Part shown: piece after piece, positions 1 through 6,750 of the stretch
How the letters are laid out: each line of letters begins with the position of its first letter
Position numbering within the stretch: position 1 is the stretch's first letter
DNA from: Nitrospiria bacterium
Lineage (GTDB): Bacteria > Nitrospirota > UBA9217
Assembly (NCBI GenBank): GCA_919901555.1
Contig: CAKKPG010000057.1
Location: forward strand, 1 to 32,825
Direction: 5' to 3'
DNA length: 32,825 nucleotides
Position numbers and translations under genes: made by a program
Notes under the pieces: generated by a model
Told to the model about the DNA's origin: nothing
The model's database searches: none
What the model saw: only the letters and a program-made list of their open reading frames with translations

Positions 1-352
1 TGGTGGAGGCGGCGGGATTCGAACCCGCGTCCGGAAACCATCAGCCAGAAGCTCATACATGCTTATCCCCTCGTTTAGATCTCACCTCATCCGGCGCCTC
101 AGGGAAAGCTCAGGAATCGGCCAGCCCGGTTTTTCTCATCTCCCCGCCCCGGACGGTGTCGGGGAGACCAGCCTGAATTGTGACATCTCTTCAGCCGCTC
201 AGGCGGCAGCCGGGAGACGCGCTGCTTAGTTAAGCAGCGAGTGCCAGTTCTTGGTTATTGGCAGTTGGTGTTTGCCATGTGTTTAACGAGCCCCATGGCA
301 CCTCGGCATGCAACTCCTGACCTCTCAATCCCCGTCGAAGCCTGTCGCCCCC
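1..352 (-). ncRNA. ssrA: transfer-messenger RNA (tmRNA)
   Basis: One-piece tmRNA that rescues ribosomes stalled on broken mRNA. The 5' end GGGGGCG (352 down to 346) pairs completely, with one G-U, with CGCCTCC at 11-5, followed by discriminator A and an encoded CCA at 3-1. The T-arm GGTTCGAATCC lies next to the 3' end, and the 5' part carries the conserved GACAGGCTTCGACGGGGATT-like start. The best tag frame begins at the GCC resume codon at 262 and reads ANNQELALAA then TAA (232-230), ten residues with the usual ALAA degron. The stop sits in a small hairpin, GCTGCTTA/TAAGCAGC, as in other tmRNAs. Length of 352 nt is typical. The gene may extend no further left because CCA is exactly at the window edge. 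Confidence 0.95.
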
Positions 353-365
353 TTTGTGATTTTTT

Positions 366-435
366 GCCACGAATTTTCACGAACGGTCACGAAATACATT
401 GTCATTTTTCGTGTTTGTTCGTGTTCATTCGTGGC
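366..435. repeat. imperfect palindrome built from CACGAA words
   Basis: The left half GCCACGAAT..CACGAAC..CACGAAA is mirrored by TTTCGTG..GTTCGTG..ATTCGTGGC, giving a 70-bp imperfect inverted repeat with an internal six-base word repeated three times per arm. A relative occurs at 2628-2746. It lies between the tmRNA 5' end and its likely promoter and has no coding content. Confidence 0.75.
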
Positions 436-442
436 TGATACT

Positions 443-471
443 ATAATACCCTATTTCGCCTTTATCTTCAA
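443..471 (-). promoter_or_regulatory. candidate sigma-70 promoter for ssrA
   Basis: On the minus strand TTGAAG (471-466) and TATTAT (448-443) are separated by exactly 17 bases. It overlaps the stop of the DUF167 gene and would start a tmRNA precursor with a leader of about 85 nt ahead of the mature 5' end at 352. That leader contains the palindrome at 366-435. No better promoter is visible closer to position 352. Assignment to ssrA is inferred from position. Confidence 0.5.
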
Positions 472-753
472 CAGCCCATTCACGTCCTCTTCGCCCCTGC
501 CGCTGATCCGGACGCGTTTTCCCCTGGAGGTATGGCCGGACAGGATCTCGACCTGCGACTGGGCGATGGAAAAGAGGTCAGCGAGGAATTTAACAAGGGC
601 CTCGTTGGCGGCGCCGTCCACCGGCGGGGCCGTCAGCCTGATCTTAAGCGACCCGTCTTCCATCCGGACGATCCCGTTCTTCGATGCCCGGGGCTGAATT
701 CTCACCGTGAGGGTAACCGTCCCGGAACCGCCCTTACTCGGCGACCTGCTCAT
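451..753 (-). CDS. DUF167 / YggU family protein
   Basis: A 100-residue protein of the DUF167 (YggU) family, a small alpha/beta fold of unknown biochemical function found across bacteria, archaea and eukaryotes. Family hallmarks are visible: the IQPRASKN segment near residue 18, and the APPVDGAANEALVKFLAD core near residues 42-59 (proline, two alanines and asparagine conserved). The length is normal for the family. Its start overlaps the end of divIVA by 20 bases, so the two are probably translated from one message, and a GGA-rich stretch in the divIVA tail serves as ribosome site. Families next to divIVA, yggT and yggS often include this gene, but no division role is proven. The final codons overlap a promoter candidate for ssrA. 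Confidence 0.9.
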   Translation of the reverse strand: MSRSPSKGGSGTVTLTVRIQPRASKNGIVRMEDGSLKIRLTAPPVDGAANEALVKFLADLFSIAQSQVEILSGHTSRGKRVRISGRGEEDVNGLLKIKAK

Positions 754-1213
754 CCTTTACTTCCTCGCCGGCCTCCTCGTAGCTAACCATTTCAAGATGC
801 ATCTGGACGACCTTTTTCATGTCCTGGAGGAAATGGTGTTTTCTGCGTTTAAGATTCTGAAGCTCCGCTTCGAGCTTGATCCGCTCCGCCTGGGCCCGGT
901 CGAGGCTCTGCTGGGCCCTGACCTCGGCGTCTTTGATGATGAGCGAGGCCTCCTTGCGCGCGTTCTCCCGCAACTCATCCATGAGCTTCTGCGTCGTGAA
1001 CATGGTGCTCTTGAGCATGTCTTCCTTCTCCGCGAGCGCTCGGAGACGTTCGTCATAGGACTGGTGGAACTCCCGGAGCTCCGTCACCTCGCGCACGAGC
1101 GTCTCCATCTCTTCCCTGATGAGCTCGAGGAATTGCTCAACCTCCTTGCGGTCGTATCCGCGGAAGCCCGTGTGGAATTGTTTCTGCTGTATGTCGAGAG
1201 GTGTAACGTTCAT
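734..1213 (-). CDS. divIVA: DivIVA-domain cell-division/polarity protein
   Basis: A 159-residue coiled-coil protein of the DivIVA/GpsB/SepIVA family, which binds curved membrane at poles and septa and recruits division or envelope proteins. The N-terminal lipid-binding module is clear: MNVTPLDIQQKQF, then the GYDRKEVEQFLE motif around residues 19-30, where the family has (R/G)GYxxxEVDxFL. Nearly all of residues 28-140 are heptad-like and charged (coiled coil), and the tail is acidic. It follows yggT by 11 bases and overlaps the DUF167 gene, an arrangement known from firmicute ylm-divIVA operons downstream of ftsZ. That linkage supports a division or polar-growth role. The exact partner proteins cannot be told from sequence. 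Confidence 0.93.
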   Translation of the reverse strand: MNVTPLDIQQKQFHTGFRGYDRKEVEQFLELIREEMETLVREVTELREFHQSYDERLRALAEKEDMLKSTMFTTQKLMDELRENARKEASLIIKDAEVRAQQSLDRAQAERIKLEAELQNLKRRKHHFLQDMKKVVQMHLEMVSYEEAGEEVKDEQVAE

Positions 1214-1224
1214 TATCGGTCTCC

Positions 1225-1524
1225 TTACGTGAGCGACATCCCGAACCGGTACAGGGTCGCCACAACGGCTTTCCGGGCGAATGTAATAATGAGGATCGCG
1301 ATGATCGGGGACAGGTCTATTCCAAGCCGGTGCGCGGGGACAAGCTTGCGCAGAGGTTTGAGCGCCGGCTCCGTCAGCCGGTGCAGGACCTGCACGATCG
1401 TGTTATAGGGATCAGGGTTCACCCATGAAATGAGCGCCCTGGCAATGATGACCCACATATACATGACTAAGACCCAGTCGAGCACCTCGGCAACGCCGAG
1501 CAGAATATTTCCGAGTATGAACAT
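1225..1524 (-). CDS. yggT: YggT family integral membrane protein
   Basis: A 99-residue membrane protein of the YggT family (called YlmG in firmicutes and chloroplasts). There are two hydrophobic segments, about residues 3-27 and 66-88, separated by the conserved ISWVNPDPYNTIVQVLHRLTEP-type loop in which the proline-rich WVNPDP and the LTEP..KPLRKLVP motifs identify the family. Proposed roles are in division-site organisation, nucleoid distribution or membrane-complex assembly, none firmly established in bacteria. It lies between proC and divIVA on the same strand and is probably cotranscribed with divIVA. A long spacer on the proC side (1525-1797) holds repeats, so a separate promoter is possible. 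Confidence 0.92.
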   Translation of the reverse strand: MFILGNILLGVAEVLDWVLVMYMWVIIARALISWVNPDPYNTIVQVLHRLTEPALKPLRKLVPAHRLGIDLSPIIAILIITFARKAVVATLYRFGMSLT

Positions 1525-1586
1525 CGCGCCTCCTTGGCTGTTAATAAATCGTTGATGAACAATGGACCGGCGAAGCGGAGAATGGA

Positions 1587-1630
1587 GGAAGCGGAGATAT
1601 AGAAAGAATAATCACCGTTTCTCCGCTTCC
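1587..1630. repeat. inverted repeat (GGAAGCGGAGA stem)
   Basis: GGAAGCGGAGA at 1587-1597 is perfectly complementary to TCTCCGCTTCC at 1620-1630, with a 22-base A/T-rich loop. The same words continue outward imperfectly (CGAAGCGGAGA to the left, CCCCGCTTTCCCG to the right). It resembles the other word-type palindromes of this window. No T-run follows on either strand, so a terminator role is not supported. Confidence 0.65.
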
Positions 1631-1656
1631 CCGCTTTCCCGATTCATATATTTTCT

Positions 1657-1779
1657 GTAACTACTCGGGTCTCATGTAGCGCCCTCATTTACTGAGGGCG
1701 ACTAATCGTCGGGGATAAACCCCGACGCTACAACCTTTTGTGACTTCTGCGTCTTTTTGCGGCTGACTTGAGTAGTTAC
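1657..1779. mobile_element. MITE-like element with terminal inverted repeats and nested palindrome
   Basis: A 123-bp non-coding unit is bounded by GTAACTACTC (1657-1666) and its exact complement GAGTAGTTAC (1770-1779); over 14 bases the two ends match at 12. TCT directly flanks both ends, a possible 3-bp target duplication. Inside lies a 58-bp double palindrome (1675-1732) with TGTAGCG/CGCTACA ends, a hairpin CCCTC..GAGGG and a hairpin CGTCGGGG..CCCCGACG. The inner unit recurs in opposite orientation at 2655-2711. No transposase is present in the window. Confidence 0.55.
1675..1732 (+). repeat. REP-like double-hairpin repeat, copy 1
   Basis: TGTAGCG at one end and CGCTACA at the other enclose two stem-loops, CCCTC(attt act)GAGGG and CGTCGGGG(ataaa)CCCCGACG. 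The second copy at 2655-2711 reads the same way on the opposite strand: the CGTCGGGG stem-loop is identical, the first stem-loop has a different stem sequence, and the spacer is similar. The two copies flank proC in inverted orientation. Confidence 0.8.
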
Positions 1780-1797
1780 TCTTTCCTTAACTATGTC

Positions 1798-2610
1798 CTA
1801 CTTCCCCAGCTCCCTGCTCCGTTCCGTCGCCGCCGCGACGGCGTTCATGAGCGTTGCCCGAAGCTTTCCCTCTTCGAGCGCGTGAAGCCCTTCGATCGTG
1901 GTACCGCCCGGAGACGTGACCATGTCCCTGAGCTTGCCGGGATGCTCCTTTGTTTCCAAAACCATTTTCGCCGCGCCGTACACGGTCTGGGCCGCGAGTT
2001 CCAGCGCGAGCTGCCGGGGCAGGCCGGCCTTCACCCCCGCGTCGGCAAGTGCCTCAATGATCGTAAAGACATAGGCAGGCCCGCTGCCCGACAGGCCGGT
2101 CACCGCGTCCATCAGCTTCTCGTCAACAACGAAGGACCTGCCCACGGAGTTGAATATGCTTTGCGCCAGGGCAAGGTCGTCGCTGGTGGCGTTCTTCCCT
2201 CCTGCAAGCGCAGTAGCTCCTGCAAGCACCAGCGCAGGGGTGTTCGGCATCACCCGGACCACCCGGGGACCGCCCGTAAGTATTTTCTCGAGCCTGGCGA
2301 TCGTCACGCCCGCGGCGATGGAGATCACAAGCTTGCCCTTGTCCGCCACAGGCCCGATCTTTGTCAGGACCATATCGATGGCCTGGGGCTTTACACAGAG
2401 CAGGACGATCTCGGCCTGGGACACGGCGTCCTTGCTGCTCTTGTGGATAATGATACCATAAGTCTTCCTCAGATGTTCAAGCCGGTCCGACAAAATGTCC
2501 GCGACCAGGATTTGGTCCGGCTTTGCCGTGCCTGCCGCAATCAGCCCCTTGATGAGCGCCTCGGCCATGTTCCCGCCGCCGAGAAATGTGATCTTTTTAT
2601 CTATCGACAT
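1798..2610 (-). CDS. proC: pyrroline-5-carboxylate reductase
   Basis: A 270-residue cytosolic enzyme that reduces 1-pyrroline-5-carboxylate to L-proline with NAD(P)H, the last step of proline synthesis. The N-terminal Rossmann motif FLGGGNMAEA (about residues 8-17) binds the cofactor. The C-terminal dimerisation and substrate region shows GLSGSGPAYVF, the EALADAGVKAGL helix and TSPGGTTIEGL, all signatures of the family. The start was set at 2610 because GGAGG stands five bases before that ATG and because the Rossmann fold begins right after it; the open frame upstream is repeat sequence. Both ends of the gene are bordered by the REP-like repeats. It sits between yggS and yggT, a neighbourhood common in proteobacteria (yggS-proC-yggT). 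Confidence 0.96.
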   Translation of the reverse strand: MSIDKKITFLGGGNMAEALIKGLIAAGTAKPDQILVADILSDRLEHLRKTYGIIIHKSSKDAVSQAEIVLLCVKPQAIDMVLTKIGPVADKGKLVISIAAGVTIARLEKILTGGPRVVRVMPNTPALVLAGATALAGGKNATSDDLALAQSIFNSVGRSFVVDEKLMDAVTGLSGSGPAYVFTIIEALADAGVKAGLPRQLALELAAQTVYGAAKMVLETKEHPGKLRDMVTSPGGTTIEGLHALEEGKLRATLMNAVAAATERSRELGK

Positions 2611-2627
2611 ATAGCCTCCATTTTTCT

Positions 2628-2746
2628 CCACGAATAAACGCGAACAAAGGCAATCGGTAGCGTCGGGGTTTATCCCCGACGAATTACGTTGCCCATAAAG
2701 GGCAACGCTACAGTATCTTCTTCGTGAAATTTCGTGACCGTTCGTG
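2628..2746. repeat. CACGAA-type palindrome interrupted by a REP-like repeat
   Basis: The outer arms CCACGAATAAACGCGAAC (from 2628) and TTCGTGAAATTTCGTGACCGTTCGTGG (ending 2746) belong to the same word family as the palindrome at 366-435. Between the arms sits the double-hairpin unit at 2655-2711. The spacer between yggS and proC therefore looks like one repeat nested in another. Confidence 0.65.
2655..2711 (-). repeat. REP-like double-hairpin repeat, copy 2
   Basis: Read on the minus strand it begins TGTAGCGTTGCCC, passes through the identical CGTCGGGG/CCCCGACG hairpin and ends CGCTACC, matching copy 1 at 1675-1732 in arrangement. The other hairpin (GTTGCCC..GGGCAAC) differs in stem sequence between copies while keeping pairing. 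Confidence 0.8.
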
Positions 2747-2755
2747 GCTGAACAC

Positions 2756-3442
2756 TCATTTCCTACTCCCGAATATCGCCGTTCCAACCCTCACCATCGT
2801 GGCGCCTTCTTCTATGGCGACCTCAAAATCTCCGCTCATTCCCATCGACAGCTCCTTCATCGAGACGCCGGGAAGGCCCTTACGGGCAGTGCTCTGCGCC
2901 AACTCCCTGAGCTTGCGGAAATAGGGCCGCGAGTCCTCAGGGTTCTCCGAGAACGGCGGCATGGTCATGAGGCCATGGATTGCAATATTCTTGAGCTTCG
3001 CCGCCTCTTTGATGAGGTCCATCGTCTCGTCGATCCGCACGCCTGCCTTGGATGCCTCCCCCGCGATACTCACTTCGATCAGGACCGGCTGGACCTTGTT
3101 GATCTTCGCCGCCTGCCTGTCGATCTCCCCGGCTAGCTCCCGATTGTCCACGGAATGAATGAGCTCAAAGAGCTTCACCGCATACTTTGCCTTGTTCGTC
3201 TGGAGGTGGCCGATCAGGTGCCAGCTCGCGACATTCCCGAGCTCTTCGATCTTCTCCTTCGCCTCCTGCACCCGGTTCTCGCCGAGAATCTTCGAACCCG
3301 CGGCGACTGCCTCGCGGATCCGAGTGGCGTCGACGGTCTTGGTCACCACAACGAGCTTCACCGACGACGGGTCCCTTCCCGCGCGCTGCGCCGCAGAAGC
3401 GATCCTGTCCGTGACGGTCTTGAGGTTATCCGCTATCGACAT
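2756..3442 (-). CDS. yggS: YggS family pyridoxal-phosphate homeostasis protein
   Basis: A 228-residue TIM-barrel protein that binds pyridoxal 5'-phosphate and keeps free PLP and amino-acid pools in balance (PLPBP/YggS/ProSC family). The PLP lysine is expected at K35 in KLVVVTKTVDA. Other family motifs are present: GENRVQEAKEK, WHLIGHLQTNKAK, the HGLMTMPP strand, and the C-terminal LSMGMSGDFEVAIEEG and RVGTAIFG phosphate-binding loops. The ATG at 3442 was chosen because the family begins MSIADNL-like; the upstream open frame is A/T-rich repeat. No strong ribosome site is seen. It lies upstream of proC on the same strand, the usual linkage. Confidence 0.96.
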   Translation of the reverse strand: MSIADNLKTVTDRIASAAQRAGRDPSSVKLVVVTKTVDATRIREAVAAGSKILGENRVQEAKEKIEELGNVASWHLIGHLQTNKAKYAVKLFELIHSVDNRELAGEIDRQAAKINKVQPVLIEVSIAGEASKAGVRIDETMDLIKEAAKLKNIAIHGLMTMPPFSENPEDSRPYFRKLRELAQSTARKGLPGVSMKELSMGMSGDFEVAIEEGATMVRVGTAIFGSRK

Positions 3443-3454
3443 AGAAATAAAGAA

Positions 3455-3571
3455 TGAATGCAGAATGCAAAGTGCAAAATGCAAAAATCAAAATGAAAAA
3501 ATATAAAATCATAGCCACCGGCCATACCACAATTTTACAATTTGCATTTTGAAATTTGACTTTTGCATTGC
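3455..3571. repeat. A/T-rich palindromic word repeat (GCAAAATG family)
   Basis: The left side is a run of GCAGAATGCAAAGTGCAAAATGCAAAAATC-like words and the right side is their complement (CAATTTGCATTTTG.. GACTTTTGCATTGC), around a short GC-rich centre near 3517-3528. It fills the whole spacer between pgeF and yggS and contains no gene. Confidence 0.7.
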
Positions 3572-3581
3572 TTCTCTGGCA

Positions 3582-4322
3582 TTACGGTTTCAACATTATC
3601 ACCGACAGCATCCTGCCCGTCCTGCCTTCGACGCGAAAGGAATAGAACAGGTCTTTCCGGCAGGACGTGCAGAGGCCGACGGCGTGAATGTTGCCCTTGG
3701 CCAGACCGGCCTGCACGAGCTCGATCTTGTTTGCCTTGACCAGGTCAAGGCTCCAGCGGTCTTTCCCGCACGGCGCCGTCACTTCCTTCCAGAATGAAAA
3801 AGCCTCCCGCACCGGCCCCATCACCGGCTCGTCAACCTCATAGCACTCAGGCCCGATTGCCGGACCGATGGCGGCGATCATCCGAGCGGGATCGGAGCCG
3901 AAGGCTTCCTGCATTTTTCTCACTGCCTTCCGGACGATCTTCTTTACCGTGCTCCGCCAGCCTGCGTGGACTGCCGCCACTGCCGGAGTCGCGGGATCGA
4001 ACAGCAGGACCGGCACGCAGTCCGCTGTCTCAACGCCGAGTGCAAGCCCCGCTGCCTTCGTGATCATGGCGTCTGCCTGGGTGGAACGCATGCTGCGATA
4101 GTTCCGCATGTCCACCTTCACGATGTTCTCACCGTGCGCCTGGTTCACGGTGATCACCCGCTCGGGATCGATCTTGAATGCCTCAGCCACCGCACGCCAG
4201 TCTTCCGGCGACTTGATCCCGTTGTTCCTCGCCCCGTGTCCGTCCTTGCGGGTCGTGAATGCATGCTTGACGGCGCTCATTGCTTCCAGGGCGGGAATGG
4301 TTATAGAGTGCATATCAGCCAT
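3582..4322 (-). CDS. pgeF: peptidoglycan editing factor PgeF (YfiH, multicopper-oxidase-like fold)
   Basis: A 246-residue protein of the YfiH/PgeF/LACC1 family. In E. coli PgeF prevents mis-incorporation of L-Ser at peptide position 2 of muropeptides; relatives also act as purine nucleoside phosphorylases or polyphenol oxidases. The metal-ligand set is present: H63 in NQAHGENI, C102 in ETADCVPVLL and H119 in AAVHAGWRST, followed by IGPAIGPECYEV. The length is normal. The ATG at 4322 is preferred over the longer frame because the upstream part is repeat-derived; 4313 is also possible. Its place between yggS and the radical SAM gene, near the dcw cluster, agrees with a cell-wall quality-control job. 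Confidence 0.93.
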   Translation of the reverse strand: MADMHSITIPALEAMSAVKHAFTTRKDGHGARNNGIKSPEDWRAVAEAFKIDPERVITVNQAHGENIVKVDMRNYRSMRSTQADAMITKAAGLALGVETADCVPVLLFDPATPAVAAVHAGWRSTVKKIVRKAVRKMQEAFGSDPARMIAAIGPAIGPECYEVDEPVMGPVREAFSFWKEVTAPCGKDRWSLDLVKANKIELVQAGLAKGNIHAVGLCTSCRKDLFYSFRVEGRTGRMLSVIMLKP

Positions 4323-4334
4323 AAACGGGAAATT

Positions 4335-4452
4335 CCAATTCACAAGCACTAAATCCCAAACAATATTCAAAATCAAATTACCAATATCCGGAACGTTCGT
4401 ACTTTGGTGCTTGAAAATTATTTGTTGATTGGTGATTACTATTTGGTGCTTG
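4335..4452. repeat. A/T-rich palindromic word repeat (CAAGCACCAAAT family)
   Basis: The left arm CACAAGCACTAAATCCCAAAC and the right arm TTTGGTGCTTG (twice, near 4399-4409 and 4441-4451) are complementary, with related words between. The right arm supplies the last codons and the TAG stop of the radical SAM gene on the minus strand. Confidence 0.7.
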
Positions 4453-6181
4453 CCCCTTCACACACACCGCAGGTTTTGCATGACCCGACCCTGCACGGAG
4501 GGGTGAATTTGCCCTCGAAGGCTCTTTTATACTCGTTCATAAGATAATCTTTCCTCACGCCGATGTCAATAAAATCCCAGGGCAAATTCTCCGCAACATC
4601 GCGTGGCCTGGTCACATAAAAATCAGTGTCCATGCCGAGCTCCCGCGCAGCCGCCTTCCAGTCTCCCCCTTTTTCATGGGCGGCCATGATGAGGCGGCCG
4701 ACCCTCCTGTCGCCGCGCGAAAGCAGCGCCTGGACGTATTCCCACTTGGGAAGGTCATGGATCAGGTTCATGTTGCCGATCTTCTTGACGGCCTTTTCCA
4801 GATAGCGCAGCTTTCTGTTCAAGCTCTCCACGCGCTCCATGGGCTCCCACTGAAACGGCGTGAAGGGCTTGGGCACGAAGGAGTTCACGGAGAGCGTGAT
4901 CCTGCCGATCCTGCCTGCCGGCCGCGCGTGCCTGAGCTGGACCTCCCGCACGTTTTGGGCGAGAGTGAGAATTTCCTCCACGTCCTCCTGCGTCTCCGTG
5001 GGCAGGCCGATGATGAAGTACAGTTTCAGGTTCGGAATCCCGGCGCCGAATATCATGTCCGCGGCCCTGAGAATGTCCGCCTCGGTGATCCCCTTGTTGA
5101 TCACCCTGCGGAGCCGCTCCGAGCCCGCCTCGGGCGCGATGGAGATGGTCTTGTGCCCGCTTTTCGCGAGCCGCTCGATGAGCGCCGCGCTCACCGAGTC
5201 CGCGCGGAGCGACGAGACCGATACTCCGCCCTCGATGGCGGCGCAGAGCTCGCCGATTTCCGGATAATCCGACAGCGCCGCGCCCACAAGGCCTATCTTG
5301 CCGCACAGAGCATCCGCCTTCCGTGCTTGTTCCCTGGCCTGCTCCAAGCCGAGGTTCCTCGGCGGGAGATAGAGGTACCCGGCCATGCAGAAGCGGCAGT
5401 GCCTGCCGCAGCCCCGGGTGATCTCGGCCAGATACCTGTCGCTGAACTCGGTATTCGGCGTGAGGATCACCGACGCCGCGGGGGCCCTGTTGATGTCCTC
5501 AAGGGTCCGCTTTTTTATGACAGCGGACGCGGCAGGCTCCAGTTTTTTTCTCTCCTTGATCGTGCCGTCTTCATGGTAGGCGACCCCGTAGAACCCGGGT
5601 ATGTATACCCCGGGAATCGTACTGAGGGATCTGAGGAGTTCTTGCCGGTCTTTTGTCCGGTTCGCCTTGTAGACATCGATGAATTCTCCGATTGCTTCCT
5701 CCCCTTCGCCCACGATCACCAGGTCGAAAAAATCGGCAAGGGGCTCGGGGTTGAAGAAAGAGCAGATGCCGCCCAGCATCACCAGGGGATCATCTTCCGT
5801 GCGCACACGCTTATCAGCGGCGATACCCGACAGGCGAAGCATTTCGAGGATGTTCAGATAGTCCTGCTCGAAGGACACGGAAAAGGCGAGAATGTCGAAT
5901 TCCTTCACCGGCCGCCGGCTCTCGAGCGCAAAGAGGCCCGTACTGCTCTTTGCGTACTCGTCGATATCCTCTTCGTCGGGAAGAAAAACACGCTCGCACG
6001 AGGTATCATTGCGACTGTTCAGGATGGAATATATCCGGTGCACCCCGAGGTTCGACATGCCCACGTGGTAGGTGTTGGGATAGGCCAGCGCGAGCTCCAC
6101 CTCAGCGCCCCGGGGCTTGTAAACCGTTCCCCGCTCGGCAGCGAGCAGCGCCTCGATTTTCTCTCCCAGATGCCGTGACAT
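4439..6181 (-). CDS. B12-binding-type radical SAM protein (TIGR03960-like)
   Basis: A 580-residue radical SAM protein. An N-terminal region (residues about 25-170) with YPNTYHVGMSNLG and GGICSFFNPEPLADFFD..GEGEE motifs resembles the cobalamin-binding domain of the YgiQ/TIGR03960 group, but the classic DxHxxG cobalamin motif is not seen. The radical SAM domain carries the cluster cysteines C258, C262 and C265 in RGCGRHCRFC and the EAGSERLRRVINKG segment. The tail ends CRVGSCKTCGVCEGASTK, a second cysteine cluster. The length fits TIGR03960, whose function is unknown; in other genomes a TIGR03936 partner often follows, but none is seen here. The last residues and stop come from the repeat at 4335-4452. 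A consensus promoter abuts the ATG, suggesting a leaderless message. Confidence 0.9.
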   Translation of the reverse strand: MSRHLGEKIEALLAAERGTVYKPRGAEVELALAYPNTYHVGMSNLGVHRIYSILNSRNDTSCERVFLPDEEDIDEYAKSSTGLFALESRRPVKEFDILAFSVSFEQDYLNILEMLRLSGIAADKRVRTEDDPLVMLGGICSFFNPEPLADFFDLVIVGEGEEAIGEFIDVYKANRTKDRQELLRSLSTIPGVYIPGFYGVAYHEDGTIKERKKLEPAASAVIKKRTLEDINRAPAASVILTPNTEFSDRYLAEITRGCGRHCRFCMAGYLYLPPRNLGLEQAREQARKADALCGKIGLVGAALSDYPEIGELCAAIEGGVSVSSLRADSVSAALIERLAKSGHKTISIAPEAGSERLRRVINKGITEADILRAADMIFGAGIPNLKLYFIIGLPTETQEDVEEILTLAQNVREVQLRHARPAGRIGRITLSVNSFVPKPFTPFQWEPMERVESLNRKLRYLEKAVKKIGNMNLIHDLPKWEYVQALLSRGDRRVGRLIMAAHEKGGDWKAAARELGMDTDFYVTRPRDVAENLPWDFIDIGVRKDYLMNEYKRAFEGKFTPPCRVGSCKTCGVCEGASTK

Positions 6182-6187
6182 GCGGGG

Positions 6188-6216
6188 ATTATACTATTCT
6201 TTACCGCCTTGTGCAA
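6188..6216 (-). promoter_or_regulatory. sigma-70 promoter of the radical SAM gene, probably leaderless
   Basis: On the minus strand TTGCAC (6216-6211), a 17-base spacer and a perfect TATAAT (6193-6188) are followed after only six bases (CCCCGC) by the ATG at 6181. The predicted transcription start therefore falls on or next to the start codon, with no room for a ribosome-binding site. Confidence 0.75.
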
Positions 6217-6334
6217 AATTATTCCGGCTGCGGGGATCCAGGACGAGGAGGAGCGAATGGAGAAACCATGATGCGTCAGGAGGTTCAAAACGGCCTTGGG
6301 AGGACGCGGAAACGAGGAAACGCCGGGGCGGTAT

Positions 6335-6721
6335 CTATCTCGGCTCTTTGTTGTACTGAACACTCACTTCGTAGGCGATGCTGGCATGGCCGGGGCGGAG
6401 GTTTTCGTTTTTTCCATTGCACACGATCTTGCCCTTCACCGATTTTTTGCGGGTCTTGACAAGGCTGGAAACGATCGGGGCCAGGTCAAAGCCGCCGTTC
6501 GTGCATTCTTCCCGCATACAGTCCATGCGAAAGCAGGCATAGTCGGTAGGAAAGAAATTCACCGTCCGCACCATGAGAATAGGATCGGAGGTCTTCTGGT
6601 AATAGGTCATCCGGAAAACGATGCTCGAAATCCCGGGAAAGCGGTCTGACACCAGCCCTGCGGCAAGCATGCCCTGCCTCTTCAGTTCAAGCTTTTCCAT
6701 ATAGTTCTGTTTGTGTTGCAT
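6335..6721 (-). CDS. small cysteine-containing protein of unknown function
   Basis: A 128-residue protein I do not recognise. Four cysteines, C63, C68, C73 and C101 (spacing x4, x4, x27), in the segment DYACFRMDCMREECTNGGFD and near KGKIVCNGK, could bind a metal; there is no signal peptide or membrane segment. The ATG at 6721 has AAAGGAAAC just upstream as ribosome site, which makes the gene credible. Its composition and codon use look like the neighbouring housekeeping genes. A promoter at 6820-6848 and a terminator-like hairpin at 6751-6786 precede it, so expression may be attenuated. It is separated by about 150 bases from the radical SAM gene downstream, which has its own promoter. Function not inferred. 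Confidence 0.7.
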   Translation of the reverse strand: MQHKQNYMEKLELKRQGMLAAGLVSDRFPGISSIVFRMTYYQKTSDPILMVRTVNFFPTDYACFRMDCMREECTNGGFDLAPIVSSLVKTRKKSVKGKIVCNGKNENLRPGHASIAYEVSVQYNKEPR

Positions 6722-6750
6722 TGTTTCCTTTCAGGGCCGTCAAAGGGTCA

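Noticed and set aside
1587-1630. Intrinsic terminator after yggT or proC
   Set aside because: The stem lacks a following T-run on either strand and the loop is long.
2611-2787. Extended N-terminus for proC
   Set aside because: The extra residues are read from the REP-like repeat, and GGAGG supports the start at 2610.
4676-6178. 500-codon open frame on the plus strand opposite the radical SAM gene
   Set aside because: It is the antisense shadow of a clear radical SAM gene in high-GC sequence; its translation is His/Arg/Pro-rich with no motif.
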